Source: Corynebacterium sp. (GTDB lineage Bacteria > Actinomycetota > Actinomycetes > Mycobacteriales > Mycobacteriaceae). From it: a DNA stretch of 49,919 nucleotides. Location of the stretch: positions 1 to 49,919 of the forward strand of contig NZ_JAUMTY010000012.1 in NCBI RefSeq assembly GCF_030530965.1, given 5' to 3'. Position numbers and translations under genes: made by a program. This document shows positions 25,900-33,776 of the stretch, piece after piece (position 1 is the first letter of the stretch; each line of letters opens with the position of its first letter). A model generated the notes under the pieces. It was not told the origin of the DNA, made no database searches, and was given only the letters and a program-made list of their open reading frames with translations.

Positions 25900-26090
25900 T
25901 AGCAAAAGGCGGTGCGGACGGAATCCTGGAGGATTTGATCCCGTGACTAACCGCAAATACACCCCGGCCGAGAAAAGGCGGCCTTCAAGAAGCTCGACCA
26001 GTCCCAGTCAGTCACCAAAAATATGCGGGCGCTGCGCTATCCACGCCGTCAACCATCGCACCGGTTACCGGCCCTAATTCGACCATTCAA
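25900..26090 (+). mobile_element. Insertion-sequence 5' remnant
   Basis: Positions 25905-25961 match the end of the window (49866-49919) in all but a few bases: the leader GGCGGTGCGG, CCTGGAGGATTTGATCCC, then a GTG start and the codons for TNRKY. The frame then breaks; with one shift it continues AAFKKLDQSQSVTKNMRALR, like the start of a transposase or HTH OrfA. The rest of the element is missing here. Confidence 0.65.
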
Positions 26091-26186
26091 GATTAAGAGG
26101 CCCGTCGCCACATGTTGCGATTAGTCCTGCCTCGAATGGGGATGAGATTGAAGTATTCCCGATAGGCTGGTGACAGCTTCCACTGC

Positions 26187-26562
26187 ATGAAGGCTCGAGC
26201 AAAGATCAAAAGGATAGTGAAGGAAGGCGAGGACTACCCATGACCCAGGAGACTGACCGAGAGAAACGCGCCCGCGATCTTTCCGCGTGGGCAGAATCCG
26301 ATGCCGCAATCGAGGCCCTGGAAAACAGCACCACACCTCGTGATACTGCCGAGGGAGAGTTCGCCCTTTCGGCTTTTCATCAGGCCGACCTCGGCTAGAC
26401 AGAAGTCAACACAAAATGGGGCGCTCCCTACGCCGTTAGGTACGCCTCCCTGACGAACTGAGCACTGCCCTTGGCGCCTACGCTGCCAGGCACGATGTCA
26501 ACCCCGGCGGGGTTATGCGGCAGGCGCTTTCTCAATTCTTGAACAATAGGACCGCTACCTAG
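26187..26562 (+). pseudogene. Decayed toxin-antitoxin locus (ribbon-helix-helix antitoxin)
   Basis: From 26240 (GAGG upstream) a 52-codon frame starts MTQETDREKRARDLSAWAES and ends at 26398. Shortly after, in another frame (26440-26562), VRLPDELSTALGAYAARHDV then NPGGVMRQALSQFL is plainly a ribbon-helix-helix DNA-binding end, cut from its start by an in-frame TAG at 26437. Together they look like one antitoxin broken by frameshift. The 18-codon frame just upstream (26187-26243, MKARAKIKRIVKEGEDYP) overlaps ATGA-style and resembles the tail of a BrnT-like toxin. Confidence 0.5.
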
Positions 26563-26674
26563 GTGCACTGACCGGGTATATTGGGTGGCCCACGGGCTAT
26601 CTCGCTTGCTGGCTATTTAAGGCATTGCGACGCCCAATCAAGATATAAAACTTCTGGAGAGTTCATTACAGGCG

Positions 26675-27115
26675 GTGATCCGATTCATGTTGGGCGAAAC
26701 TCTTCTTTTTACAACTTACTTCCTCGCTCGAGAGTCTGACCTTGAACAATTCCATAAACAGTATTTAAAAAGGATAGATAAGGCACGAGAGATCACAGAG
26801 ATACTCTATGTAACTGACGAAATTACACATGGAGGAGATGCATTAACTCGCGAAGTCCTCATGCAAGATTTCCGTAGGGACATGCGAGACTTTGGCACTT
26901 ACCCATTTGATGAATCTGAATGGGGTTTATATAGCCTTTCATGTGTGGCTAAAGACGTTGACGAGCCCGCCAGCGAAGGAGCTAACATATCCAGGCTATG
27001 GTACGACTTGGCTTTGGGCGAAGAAACAGTCCCTAGGGAATTTACCAGTCAAGTAGAAGCCGTTAACGTGTCGAGTGATGGCAGAGGACTCCCACTGGGA
27101 TCTATTAGTGGCTGA
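26675..27115 (+). CDS. Hypothetical protein
   Basis: A 146-residue acidic soluble protein starting with GTG at 26675 (GGAGAG 13 bases upstream) or ATG at 26687. Features: LFTTYFLARESDLEQFHKQY near the start and WGLYSLSCVAKDVDEP in the middle. AT-richer codon use and lone position mark it as accessory. No family recognised. Confidence 0.5.
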   Translation: MIRFMLGETLLFTTYFLARESDLEQFHKQYLKRIDKAREITEILYVTDEITHGGDALTREVLMQDFRRDMRDFGTYPFDESEWGLYSLSCVAKDVDEPASEGANISRLWYDLALGEETVPREFTSQVEAVNVSSDGRGLPLGSISG

Positions 27116-27287
27116 TCATCCACTCACCATCGCCAGGCAACGCAGTTTTGGCGGGGCAAGTTATTGGATGAGTCGTCCGTTCTTCTATGTGTAATTGCAC
27201 GATCTCACCGGTGAGTTTTCTTTGTCTTGCTCTCTGAAATTCAACCCGGCATGAGAGTGAGAGGCTCCCAATAATTTCTTCCGTCGC

Positions 27288-27482
27288 CTATTTTTTCTTA
27301 GAAGACTTTATCGAGAAAGCGGATGTAGCGCCTATTAAGGCTCCAGTTGCTGCCCATAGGAGGCAAGTCTTAAGAGTGAAGTCGATATCCTCTGTGCCAC
27401 CCTCTGTCGCTCTATAGGTCAGCGTGATGTTGAATTCAGCGCGCAGCCAGCAGAGGATCACACCGACGAGGGCAAATGCCAC
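27288..27482 (-). CDS. Small membrane protein
   Basis: A 64-residue protein from a GTG with poor ribosome binding sequence. Two membrane helices (residues 1-14 and 39-58) flank an acidic loop (GGTEDIDFT); the end is KSSKKK. It begins 12 bases after the stop of the next small membrane gene, so the pair is probably an operon with coupled translation. Confidence 0.45.
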   Translation of the reverse strand: MAFALVGVILCWLRAEFNITLTYRATEGGTEDIDFTLKTCLLWAATGALIGATSAFSIKSSKKK

Positions 27483-27493
27483 AAGACCCGCTA

Positions 27494-27724
27494 CTAAAAC
27501 GTCACCGTCTTTGACTGTTTCGAGTCACGAGAGTCTCTACGCCTCTTCCTATCCACTGCGAGATTGAAGACAATCGCGACGACGGCTCCGACTGTAACCC
27601 CTAGGAGGAGTACTCGGCTCCTATAGCTTTCCTCTATGTCAGCAGCGTTAACAACAATATAGGCGGCCGCCAAGCTTCCAAGGATCAGAAGGACTTGAAT
27701 TGCGTACTGAACCTTGGGAGACAT
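27494..27724 (-). CDS. Small two-helix membrane protein
   Basis: A 76-residue protein with helices at residues 7-26 and 37-57 and a strongly basic tail (DRKRRRDSRDSKQSK). AGGAG lies 10 bases upstream of the ATG. It forms a pair with the gene at 27288. Function unknown. Confidence 0.55.
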   Translation of the reverse strand: MSPKVQYAIQVLLILGSLAAAYIVVNAADIEESYRSRVLLLGVTVGAVVAIVFNLAVDRKRRRDSRDSKQSKTVTF

Positions 27725-27818
27725 TGTTTTGGGACTCCTGTCGCGGTCTGATTTACTCGGACTCTTCTTCAGTTTACTATCCGAACAGTTTTAACTCACT
27801 GACTAAGCTCATAAAGCG

Positions 27819-28772
27819 TCAAGCACTGGCGCTCCATAAATCTAATTCTTTCCAGTCTTGCGGAAATCCCATCGAGTCAATATCAATGTGTTCATTAGTC
27901 GGGAATTGGTCTACCAGCGCTGTCAATTGCTGGGGCCACGTCGTGCCCGGGTCAACCTCGTCAAGCAGGTACGCCATGATGGCAATCACGTTATAGAGGC
28001 CAAATCCTCCCTTCGAGGAACCAGGCTCTCGAAGATGCTCCAGTTTCGCAATGGCACCTGCTTTGGGACGTTTCGGAGCATGAACTAATTTTCGATTGAA
28101 TAAACGCGCGTGATGAGTAGAGAGGTTACGAACGTCGTTAATACTGGCAAGCCAACTCCGAAAAAGCGCCTTCGTCGGCACGCTATAGCCCTGGGCTACC
28201 TCCGTGGCGATCTCTCGTTTCAGGCCGCTATAAAGCACCGCTAATTGACCTAAATCAAGCAGCTCAGTCAGTGCCCAAATGGGGAGGTACCCTCCATGGG
28301 CATCATCGAAATGCTGGACAAAGAGCTCGTGCGAACGTTCCTGAGCCTCTCCAGCTTTAGCCAGCCAAGCACCGTATTTATAACTGCTTATGAAACTCTC
28401 GTCGAAAAGAAAACTTTGGAAATGAGCAAACGGCGACCTTTTGCCTAAAGCATATCCAAGGCGCGCTCCCACCGAGGTCTCGATCTGTTCGACCGCATCC
28501 AGCATCAGCAAACGCAAGCGGCGATCATAATCAACCAAAGCAAGAACCTGATCCAGGGTGGTGCCCGGCTTATACGAATTTAGCAATCCACCACTGTCAC
28601 CAGCGCTTGCGTCTCTCTGCCTAAAAGGGTGCAAGTAGCTGGACAAACGGTAGTAACCGATCCGACGAACCTGCTCTTCGGCTCGGGATATGTCATTGAC
28701 GACGAGGCCACGGTCGGATAATTCCTGAACTTGCCCTTCGAGATTGAGCCCAGGTTTGTAATAACACGCCAT
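27819..28772 (-). CDS. Abi_2/AbiF-like HEPN abortive-infection protein (long form)
   Basis: A 317-residue Abi family protein. The N-terminus has the Abi_2 pattern (RIGYYRLSSYLHPFR, LVDYDRRLRLLMLDAVEQIE), and R215-N-L-S-T-H220 in VRNLSTHHARLFNR is the HEPN RNase motif, nearly identical to the canonical RN-x3-HHxRLWNR of AbiD/AbiF proteins. The ATG at 28772 has GGGAG 7 bases upstream; an adjacent GTG at 28775 is possible. A strong hairpin lies 23 bases before it. It is downstream of tRNA-Ser on the same strand, separated by that tRNA's terminator. Likely role: cell suicide or growth arrest on phage infection. Confidence 0.88.
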   Translation of the reverse strand: MACYYKPGLNLEGQVQELSDRGLVVNDISRAEEQVRRIGYYRLSSYLHPFRQRDASAGDSGGLLNSYKPGTTLDQVLALVDYDRRLRLLMLDAVEQIETSVGARLGYALGKRSPFAHFQSFLFDESFISSYKYGAWLAKAGEAQERSHELFVQHFDDAHGGYLPIWALTELLDLGQLAVLYSGLKREIATEVAQGYSVPTKALFRSWLASINDVRNLSTHHARLFNRKLVHAPKRPKAGAIAKLEHLREPGSSKGGFGLYNVIAIMAYLLDEVDPGTTWPQQLTALVDQFPTNEHIDIDSMGFPQDWKELDLWSASA

Positions 28773-28789
28773 CACGATTCTCCCAGTAA

Positions 28790-28839
28790 CGAAAATCAGC
28801 CCGAGCCACCAGTGTGGCGAGCGGGCTGATCATGATGAC
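28790..28839 (-). ncRNA. Candidate structured RNA upstream of the long Abi gene
   Basis: On the minus strand ATCAGCCCG pairs with CGGGCTGAT (28795-28830, 9 bp perfect), and inside it GCCAC-ACTG-GTGGC adds 5 bp, giving a two-part hairpin like that of the first Abi gene. TGTGTTATCCT, an extended -10-like box, ends about 11 bases upstream, so the RNA could start at 28838 or so. TTTTCGTTACTGG follows. It could be an RNA antitoxin/guide-like partner, or a leader attenuator. Confidence 0.5.
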
Positions 28840-28857
28840 GCCAGGATAACACAAAAC

Positions 28858-28899
28858 ATCCCCAGCGCCGAGGCCGGCATCAGCCCGCACGCTGGGGAT
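28858..28899 (-). terminator. Terminator of tRNA-Ser
   Basis: A 10-bp perfect stem ATCCCCAGCG / CGCTGGGGAT followed by GTTTTGTGTT on the minus strand, just after the tRNA 3' end. Its loop carries CGGGCTGAT, the same 9 bases as the 3' arm of the Abi upstream hairpin. Confidence 0.8.
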
Positions 28900-28904
28900 T
28901 ACTG

Positions 28905-28990
28905 CGGAGGTAGAGGGATTTGAACCCCCGGTCCGTGTTAGGGACGCTCGCTTTCAAGGCGAGTGCATTCGGCCGCTCTGCCATACCTCC
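28905..28990 (-). tRNA. tRNA-Ser (anticodon TGA)
   Basis: The acceptor GGAGGTA pairs with TACCTCC, the anticodon arm is CTCGC-CTTGAAA-GCGAG giving TGA, there is a long variable arm (GTCCCTAACACGGAC), and the T arm has GGGGGTTCAAATCCCTC. Discriminator G; CCA not encoded. It bounds the accessory island on its right, and tRNA-Ser genes are common integration sites, but I found no repeat of its 3' end at the other side. Confidence 0.97.
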
Positions 28991-29175
28991 AAGCGATTAT
29001 GTATGTGCTGTACATCAGCTCTTCCATCCTCGGCAACCGTCGATCAACGACAAAAACGTCGCAAAACGGCACGACATGGCGGAGCGCTCTCAGCACAACG
29101 TGACCATGCTAGCCCATCCACACCGGCAACACCAAGCTCGGGAAAGGCCCCTTCCCGGCGCGATATGTAGAGAAG

Positions 29176-30138
29176 TTACTTGCCACACTGAGCGGGTGTG
29201 AACTCTTTCTGGTGCGCTTTCACCACAGCAGCAAGGTCATTCAACGCAGATTGCCCCGTCTCATACGTTCCATCCGAGGGGTGAGCCGCTAAGGCGACGG
29301 CTATTCGGCCCGTCGGACCGTCGAAAAACCCGATCTGCCTGACGAGATAGGCACCATCTTCGTCTGGCCCCCATCCACCTTTGAAGTGGGCGCCGGGGAT
29401 TGTGCCCAGGCCCCAGCGCTGGTCGGGGTTAATCTGTCCCATTTGGTCGATGACATATTCCGCGCCCGGCACGCAGGGAAGGTTCGCCGCAAACAGGGCA
29501 GAGTCCTCCACGGGCCACTGGGTTTGGCCAAAGCCCGAATAGTGGGGGCGAATCGCGTCGATCTGCACCTTGATATTGGGGTTGCCGCCGTCAGCTAAAA
29601 CCTGGTGGACCGCTTGCCCGGAGGCTTCTCCGCCGCCCAAGGATCGCCATAAAGCGTCGGCGGCGTCGTTGTCGGAAGAACGAATAGCGTCCCGAACGTT
29701 CGCCTGGATGTCGTCGGAATTGTTATTGCGGAGGGCAGCAATAGCCAGCGGCACCTTGATGGACGACCACGCAGGATACGGATCGACGTGCCCGAAACGC
29801 CGGACCTGCTTTCCATCGGAGACGGCCAACTCCGCCATTCCCCCGTATTTCTTAATGACCTGGTCAACGGCTTCTTGCATGGGTGCGTCGGCTTTACCCG
29901 ATAGCTCCGGGGTGCCTGCCTCCGTATTTTCGATGGATGGGTGCGGGCCGGGCACGCTGGGCGGCAACGTATCGGCATTCTCCGGCACCGATGATGGTGT
30001 GGAATCGGCTCGATCCGGGTTGCCGATGGTGCAGGATGACAGCATCACTGCCGACGCGACCAGTCCGGCGACGCACATGCGAAACCGGCGACGACGGTGC
30101 GCGCGTGGAGTATCCGTTCCAGGTAAGTTGCCCATCAT
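29176..30138 (-). CDS. Lipoprotein of the serine beta-lactamase/transpeptidase-like fold
   Basis: A 320-residue lipoprotein. The signal peptide ends in the lipobox VMLSSC with C36. A Pro/Ser-rich linker (residues 40-85) precedes a class A beta-lactamase-like domain with S125-SIK128 (SxxK) and S155-D-N157 (SDN). A KTG-like motif may be FKGGWG. No classic omega-loop E-x-x-LN is seen, so penicillin hydrolysis is doubtful; a cell-wall amidase, carboxypeptidase or inactive sensor is possible. The start overlaps the stop of the upstream gene as ATGA, so the two are coupled. Confidence 0.8.
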   Translation of the reverse strand: MMGNLPGTDTPRAHRRRRFRMCVAGLVASAVMLSSCTIGNPDRADSTPSSVPENADTLPPSVPGPHPSIENTEAGTPELSGKADAPMQEAVDQVIKKYGGMAELAVSDGKQVRRFGHVDPYPAWSSIKVPLAIAALRNNNSDDIQANVRDAIRSSDNDAADALWRSLGGGEASGQAVHQVLADGGNPNIKVQIDAIRPHYSGFGQTQWPVEDSALFAANLPCVPGAEYVIDQMGQINPDQRWGLGTIPGAHFKGGWGPDEDGAYLVRQIGFFDGPTGRIAVALAAHPSDGTYETGQSALNDLAAVVKAHQKEFTPAQCGK

Positions 30139-31286
30139 TGAATGTAAACCCTTTCGTCGTCCGGACCCTCACAGGTGACAAAGCCACCGTTATCGCGGCA
30201 GTTCATGGCGATATTCCGCCCACTGACTGGGCTTTTTACGTCCACCGTCATGTTTGTGTTCAGCGTTTTGACGTATTGCTGGGCGAAAACCCTCCGCGTG
30301 GCCACCGCAAACGCTGCGGGCGTGCTATCGGACCCGGTGTACGCCAGGTTAAACTGCCCGGCCTCGTCGTCCTGGATGGCGGCCGCGTTGGCGGGGATAG
30401 CGTCATCGGGAAGCGGTGCTGTTGTCGGCCGATTCTTAATAGTGGACAGCCGGACCTCCTGATCGCCCTTCGGTTCGCCATCGCCCTGTTGGTGTGTGGA
30501 ACCGCCTTGTTTGTTCCCATCGCCGCCGCCGGTTTCGTCGCCGTTCTGGTCATTCGCGGTATTCGACGCTGTGTGGTGGCTATTCGAGGCCCCGGGGGTC
30601 CCTAAAACACCTGATTGCCATGCGGCGAACGTTCCGCCGAATAACGCGCAGGCAACAACACCCACGCCGATGGAGGCTGCAGCAACTGAGTGCCGACGCC
30701 GTTTCGACGGGCCCACGGGGACGGACGATTTGGCTGGTCTCGAGCCAGAAGGCCGACGTGAGACGTGGGAATCGGAGGTGTCGGGTATCTTCGGTGCCGA
30801 GGGTTTTGGCGGGCAGGGTTTTGGCGGGGCGGGTTTTGCCGGTGTCTCCGATTTCGCCGGACTGGGTGGTGTTGGTGCCCGTTTGTCCGAGCGGGCCCGT
30901 TCCGGAATGTAGCGCTGCGGTGCCCCTGATTCCTCAGGAGACAGTGTGCGGGGAGTGTGCGGAGCGGACTTGTCCTGCGCCTTATGCCTGCCGCGAGCGT
31001 CCGCATCTTTTTTGCCACGCGTTGTGGTGGCGGACGACGTGCCGGGGGACGTACTGGGAGCCTCAGCGCCCTGCTTGCCGCGGGCCAGAAGTTCCGCAAC
31101 GGTGACCTGCCTGCCACCACGTGACGCGCTCTGATGCGAGGAATACCGTCGGCTATTTTTCTTTGATTCGCCCTGGTCAGCGTCGTTCTGTGACGCGGAA
31201 TCCGCGTGCTCGATGTGGTTGGTGAACCACCGTTGGCTAGATTCGTCACGAGCAGAACGTGCGTGCTTGTTCGCATGTCTGCCCAT
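30135..31286 (-). CDS. Single-pass membrane protein with disordered cytoplasmic region and Cys-pair C-terminal domain
   Basis: A 383-residue protein. Residues 1-195 are disordered: Ser/Arg-rich, then Pro/Lys-rich (PAKPAPPKPCPPKPSAPK). One membrane helix at residues 201-223 follows RRRH, giving an N-in topology. After a Gly/Asn/Gln-rich stalk, residues about 310-383 form a small outside domain ending AMNCRDNGGFVTCEGPDDER. That end matches the C-terminus of the next upstream gene (FDMNCVDNGQYVRCDGG). The two cysteines are probably a disulfide. No family recognised. Coupled to the lipoprotein gene. Confidence 0.7.
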   Translation of the reverse strand: MGRHANKHARSARDESSQRWFTNHIEHADSASQNDADQGESKKNSRRYSSHQSASRGGRQVTVAELLARGKQGAEAPSTSPGTSSATTTRGKKDADARGRHKAQDKSAPHTPRTLSPEESGAPQRYIPERARSDKRAPTPPSPAKSETPAKPAPPKPCPPKPSAPKIPDTSDSHVSRRPSGSRPAKSSVPVGPSKRRRHSVAAASIGVGVVACALFGGTFAAWQSGVLGTPGASNSHHTASNTANDQNGDETGGGDGNKQGGSTHQQGDGEPKGDQEVRLSTIKNRPTTAPLPDDAIPANAAAIQDDEAGQFNLAYTGSDSTPAAFAVATRRVFAQQYVKTLNTNMTVDVKSPVSGRNIAMNCRDNGGFVTCEGPDDERVYIQ

Positions 31287-31464
31287 GAGTCACCTGTGCC
31301 CTACGCGGTCGTCACCTTTCCCGAAAGCTTTATTATGCGCAATCTATAGCAATTTATACAATGCGGACGCGCATTAGCATTCCAAACAAGCCTATACCCA
31401 GGGGAAGCGCGGACTCTCAGCGCGTGCTGTCGTCGGCATCTCCACCATCGATCCTGATGATGTT

Positions 31465-32601
31465 TTAAGAGATAATGACGATCGCATTCTTGCCGCCGTC
31501 ACACCGCACATACTGGCCATTATCAACACAATTCATGTCAAAGGTGCGGCCAAGATCTGGGCTATACACATCCTTTAGCGAGGCATTTAGCTCGCCCGTC
31601 GAAAGATAATTCCGTACGAATGCATCCCGAACGTTCCTTGCAAAAGGCAACGTTGTGACCCCACCCATCACATACACATTGTTTAGATTCCCGGCTGGTT
31701 CACCGTTTGCTGCCGAATTATTTGCGGGAGAGACCCCCGACGGCAAGTTGGGGTACTGAGGGCGTCCCGACGAAACATCTCCTCCGTTACTCGCGTCTCG
31801 GTCCGTGTCTCCACCCGACGTTTGACCGTCGTTACTATTGCTGTCGTTCTGACCCGCGGTGGTGTCTTGTCCCTGATCGCCGGGATTCTGAGCATTGCCA
31901 TTGTTCTGCCCCGCATCGCGCGATTGGGAAGAACTGGCCTCATTATTCGATGTATCGAACCAACCCTGTTCCCGTCCAAAGAAGAACAGACCCACCACGG
32001 CCACGAGCGCGACCACCGCAGTGATAAGCGTTAAAACTTTTCCGAGCGGGAACCCCGATGTCCCCGAACCTGCCCCCACCGACGCGGAACCGGCGCGAGA
32101 TCCATACGCAGCACTACCGGGGTACTGCTGCTGCCCGTATTGCTGCTGGCCATATTGCTGACCCTGGGAATATTGCTGTCCGTACTGCTGGCCTTGCCCA
32201 TATTGCGTCGAATACTGATTCGGCTGCTGGTACTGACCCTGTTGCGACGCGCCATATCCCTGCGCGTAGCCCTGTCCATATCCTTGGGCACCATTCTGGG
32301 ACTGCCCATACGTCTGCCCATATTGCCCCTGCTGAGCAGCGGATGCCCCCGGAGGAGATGGCTGAAACTCCGTCGTCTCGGTCACGTCATAGTTCGCATC
32401 CTTGGCGGCTGCGCTACCGCTACCCGACTGTTGGGAGTTGCCATTTGGTTCGTAGCCGTATTTCGGCGGGACGCCTCCGTTGGAGCGCTCCCCCGCATCA
32501 CCCCACGCGTCTCCACCCCCATCTGACGAGTGCGAATACCCGAAACCGTCCGAATCAGACGTCGACTTATCGTTATTCCAGTTATCCGAGGAGCGAGGCA
32601 T
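31465..32601 (-). CDS. Single-pass membrane protein with QYGQ low-complexity repeats
   Basis: A 378-residue protein starting MPRSSDNWNNDKS. Residues 90-162 are Gln/Tyr/Gly repeats (QYGQGQQYGQQYSQGQQYG), a prion-like composition. One membrane helix at residues 188-208 (LTLITAVVALVAVVGLFFF), then a Ser/Asn/Asp-rich stalk and a C-terminal domain with the Cys pair MNCVDNGQYVRCDGG. The start at 32601 has AAGGAAAG 4 bases upstream, better than the longer frame to 32664. It may be the first gene of a three-gene unit, although 178 bases separate it from the next. Confidence 0.7.
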   Translation of the reverse strand: MPRSSDNWNNDKSTSDSDGFGYSHSSDGGGDAWGDAGERSNGGVPPKYGYEPNGNSQQSGSGSAAAKDANYDVTETTEFQPSPPGASAAQQGQYGQTYGQSQNGAQGYGQGYAQGYGASQQGQYQQPNQYSTQYGQGQQYGQQYSQGQQYGQQQYGQQQYPGSAAYGSRAGSASVGAGSGTSGFPLGKVLTLITAVVALVAVVGLFFFGREQGWFDTSNNEASSSQSRDAGQNNGNAQNPGDQGQDTTAGQNDSNSNDGQTSGGDTDRDASNGGDVSSGRPQYPNLPSGVSPANNSAANGEPAGNLNNVYVMGGVTTLPFARNVRDAFVRNYLSTGELNASLKDVYSPDLGRTFDMNCVDNGQYVRCDGGKNAIVIIS

Positions 32602-32731
32602 GGGGCTTTCCTTCTGTTCATCGCTGTACCGGTTGCCGGAAGCAACACAGCGAGCTCTTAGCACGACTTACCTATAGCGTATCGAAATATACGCCTGCGC
32701 ACGACGAACCCACGCCTCTACACTCGACGTC

Positions 32732-33760
32732 ATGAAGGCAATTATTCAACAAGACACCACTGACCCCACCTCATTGGAGTGGACCGACACCGACGACCCC
32801 ACCCCCGGACCGGGAGAAGCGCTCGTCCGAATCCACGCCGCCGGCGTCAACCGTGGCGATGTCCTCCAAGCCGCCGGACATTACCCACCGCCGCCCGGCG
32901 CGTCGGACATCATCGGGCTCGAAGCCGCGGGAACGATCGAAGCATTCGGTCCTCCGCTGGCGTCGTCACAAGCTTCAGGCTCGACGCCGGGAAGCGAAGG
33001 CGACACACAACCTGCCAAGCAGTGGAACGTCGGCGATGAATGTGGAATGCTCCTCGCTGGCGGGGGATATGCGGAACGTGTTGCCGTGCCCATTACCCAG
33101 CTCTTTCCCGTACCGCGCGGATGGTCGCTCACCGACACGGCGGGGGTGATTGAGGTTGCCGCGACGGTGTGGTCGAACTTGGGGATGGTCGCTGGCATGC
33201 AGAAAGGCCAGACCGTGCTGATCCACGGCGGGTCGGGCGGCATCGGCACCTTCGCCATTCAGCTGGCTCACGCGATGGGGCTGACCGTCGCCACCACCGC
33301 GGGCAACGCCGACAACCTGGAGCTTTGTCGTTCGCTGGGCGCGGATATCCTCATCAATTACAGGGACGACGACTTCGTCGCGGTGATGAAAGAGCACGGT
33401 GGTGCCGACATCATCCTGGATATCATGGGCGCGAAATACCTGGATAGCAACGTGAAAGCGTTGGGTGAGAAAGGCCACCTTGTCATCATCGGCATGCAGG
33501 GCGGCGTCAAGGGCGAGCTGAATATCGGGCGGCTGCTATCCAAGAGAGGGTCGATCACGGCGACGAATGTGCGCGGCCGCTCCCTCGACGACAAAGCCGC
33601 CGTCGTGGCGGACACGATCAAACACGTCTGGCCTCTGTTGGAGGATGGAACCGTATCCGCGCAGGTGACGAAAACACTTCCTATTGCCGACGCGGCCGAG
33701 GCCCATCGGCTGCTGAAGTCCCGTGAGGTCACCGGGAAAATCGTGCTGACCGTGGAATAG
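32732..33760 (+). CDS. Quinone oxidoreductase (PIG3/Qor-type MDR)
   Basis: A 342-residue zinc-independent medium-chain reductase. The N-terminal GroES-like domain has AGVNRGDVLQAAGHYPPPPG and GLEAAGTIEAFGP; the Rossmann motif is GGSGGIGTFAIQLA; the end reads HRLLKSREVTGKIVLTVE. These fit TIGR02824/PIG3 NADPH:quinone reductases. It corresponds to Rv3777, which starts the same conserved block in mycobacteria. Insertion of about 20 residues near position 75 (SSQASGSTPGSEGDTQ) is unusual. Confidence 0.92.
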   Translation: MKAIIQQDTTDPTSLEWTDTDDPTPGPGEALVRIHAAGVNRGDVLQAAGHYPPPPGASDIIGLEAAGTIEAFGPPLASSQASGSTPGSEGDTQPAKQWNVGDECGMLLAGGGYAERVAVPITQLFPVPRGWSLTDTAGVIEVAATVWSNLGMVAGMQKGQTVLIHGGSGGIGTFAIQLAHAMGLTVATTAGNADNLELCRSLGADILINYRDDDFVAVMKEHGGADIILDIMGAKYLDSNVKALGEKGHLVIIGMQGGVKGELNIGRLLSKRGSITATNVRGRSLDDKAAVVADTIKHVWPLLEDGTVSAQVTKTLPIADAAEAHRLLKSREVTGKIVLTVE

Positions 33761-33776
33761 GCCCGGCCAGCCCCGA

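Noticed and set aside
21540..28900. A CRISPR array in the defence island
   Set aside because: No regularly spaced repeats of 25-40 bases were seen on either strand.
28905..28990. tRNA-Ser as a proven integration site
   Set aside because: No second copy of the tRNA 3' end and no integrase gene were found within the window.
30494..31105. A 203-codon plus-strand frame opposite the disordered membrane protein
   Set aside because: Arg/Cys/Ser-rich antisense of a Pro/Ser-rich gene, with no motif or ribosome binding site.
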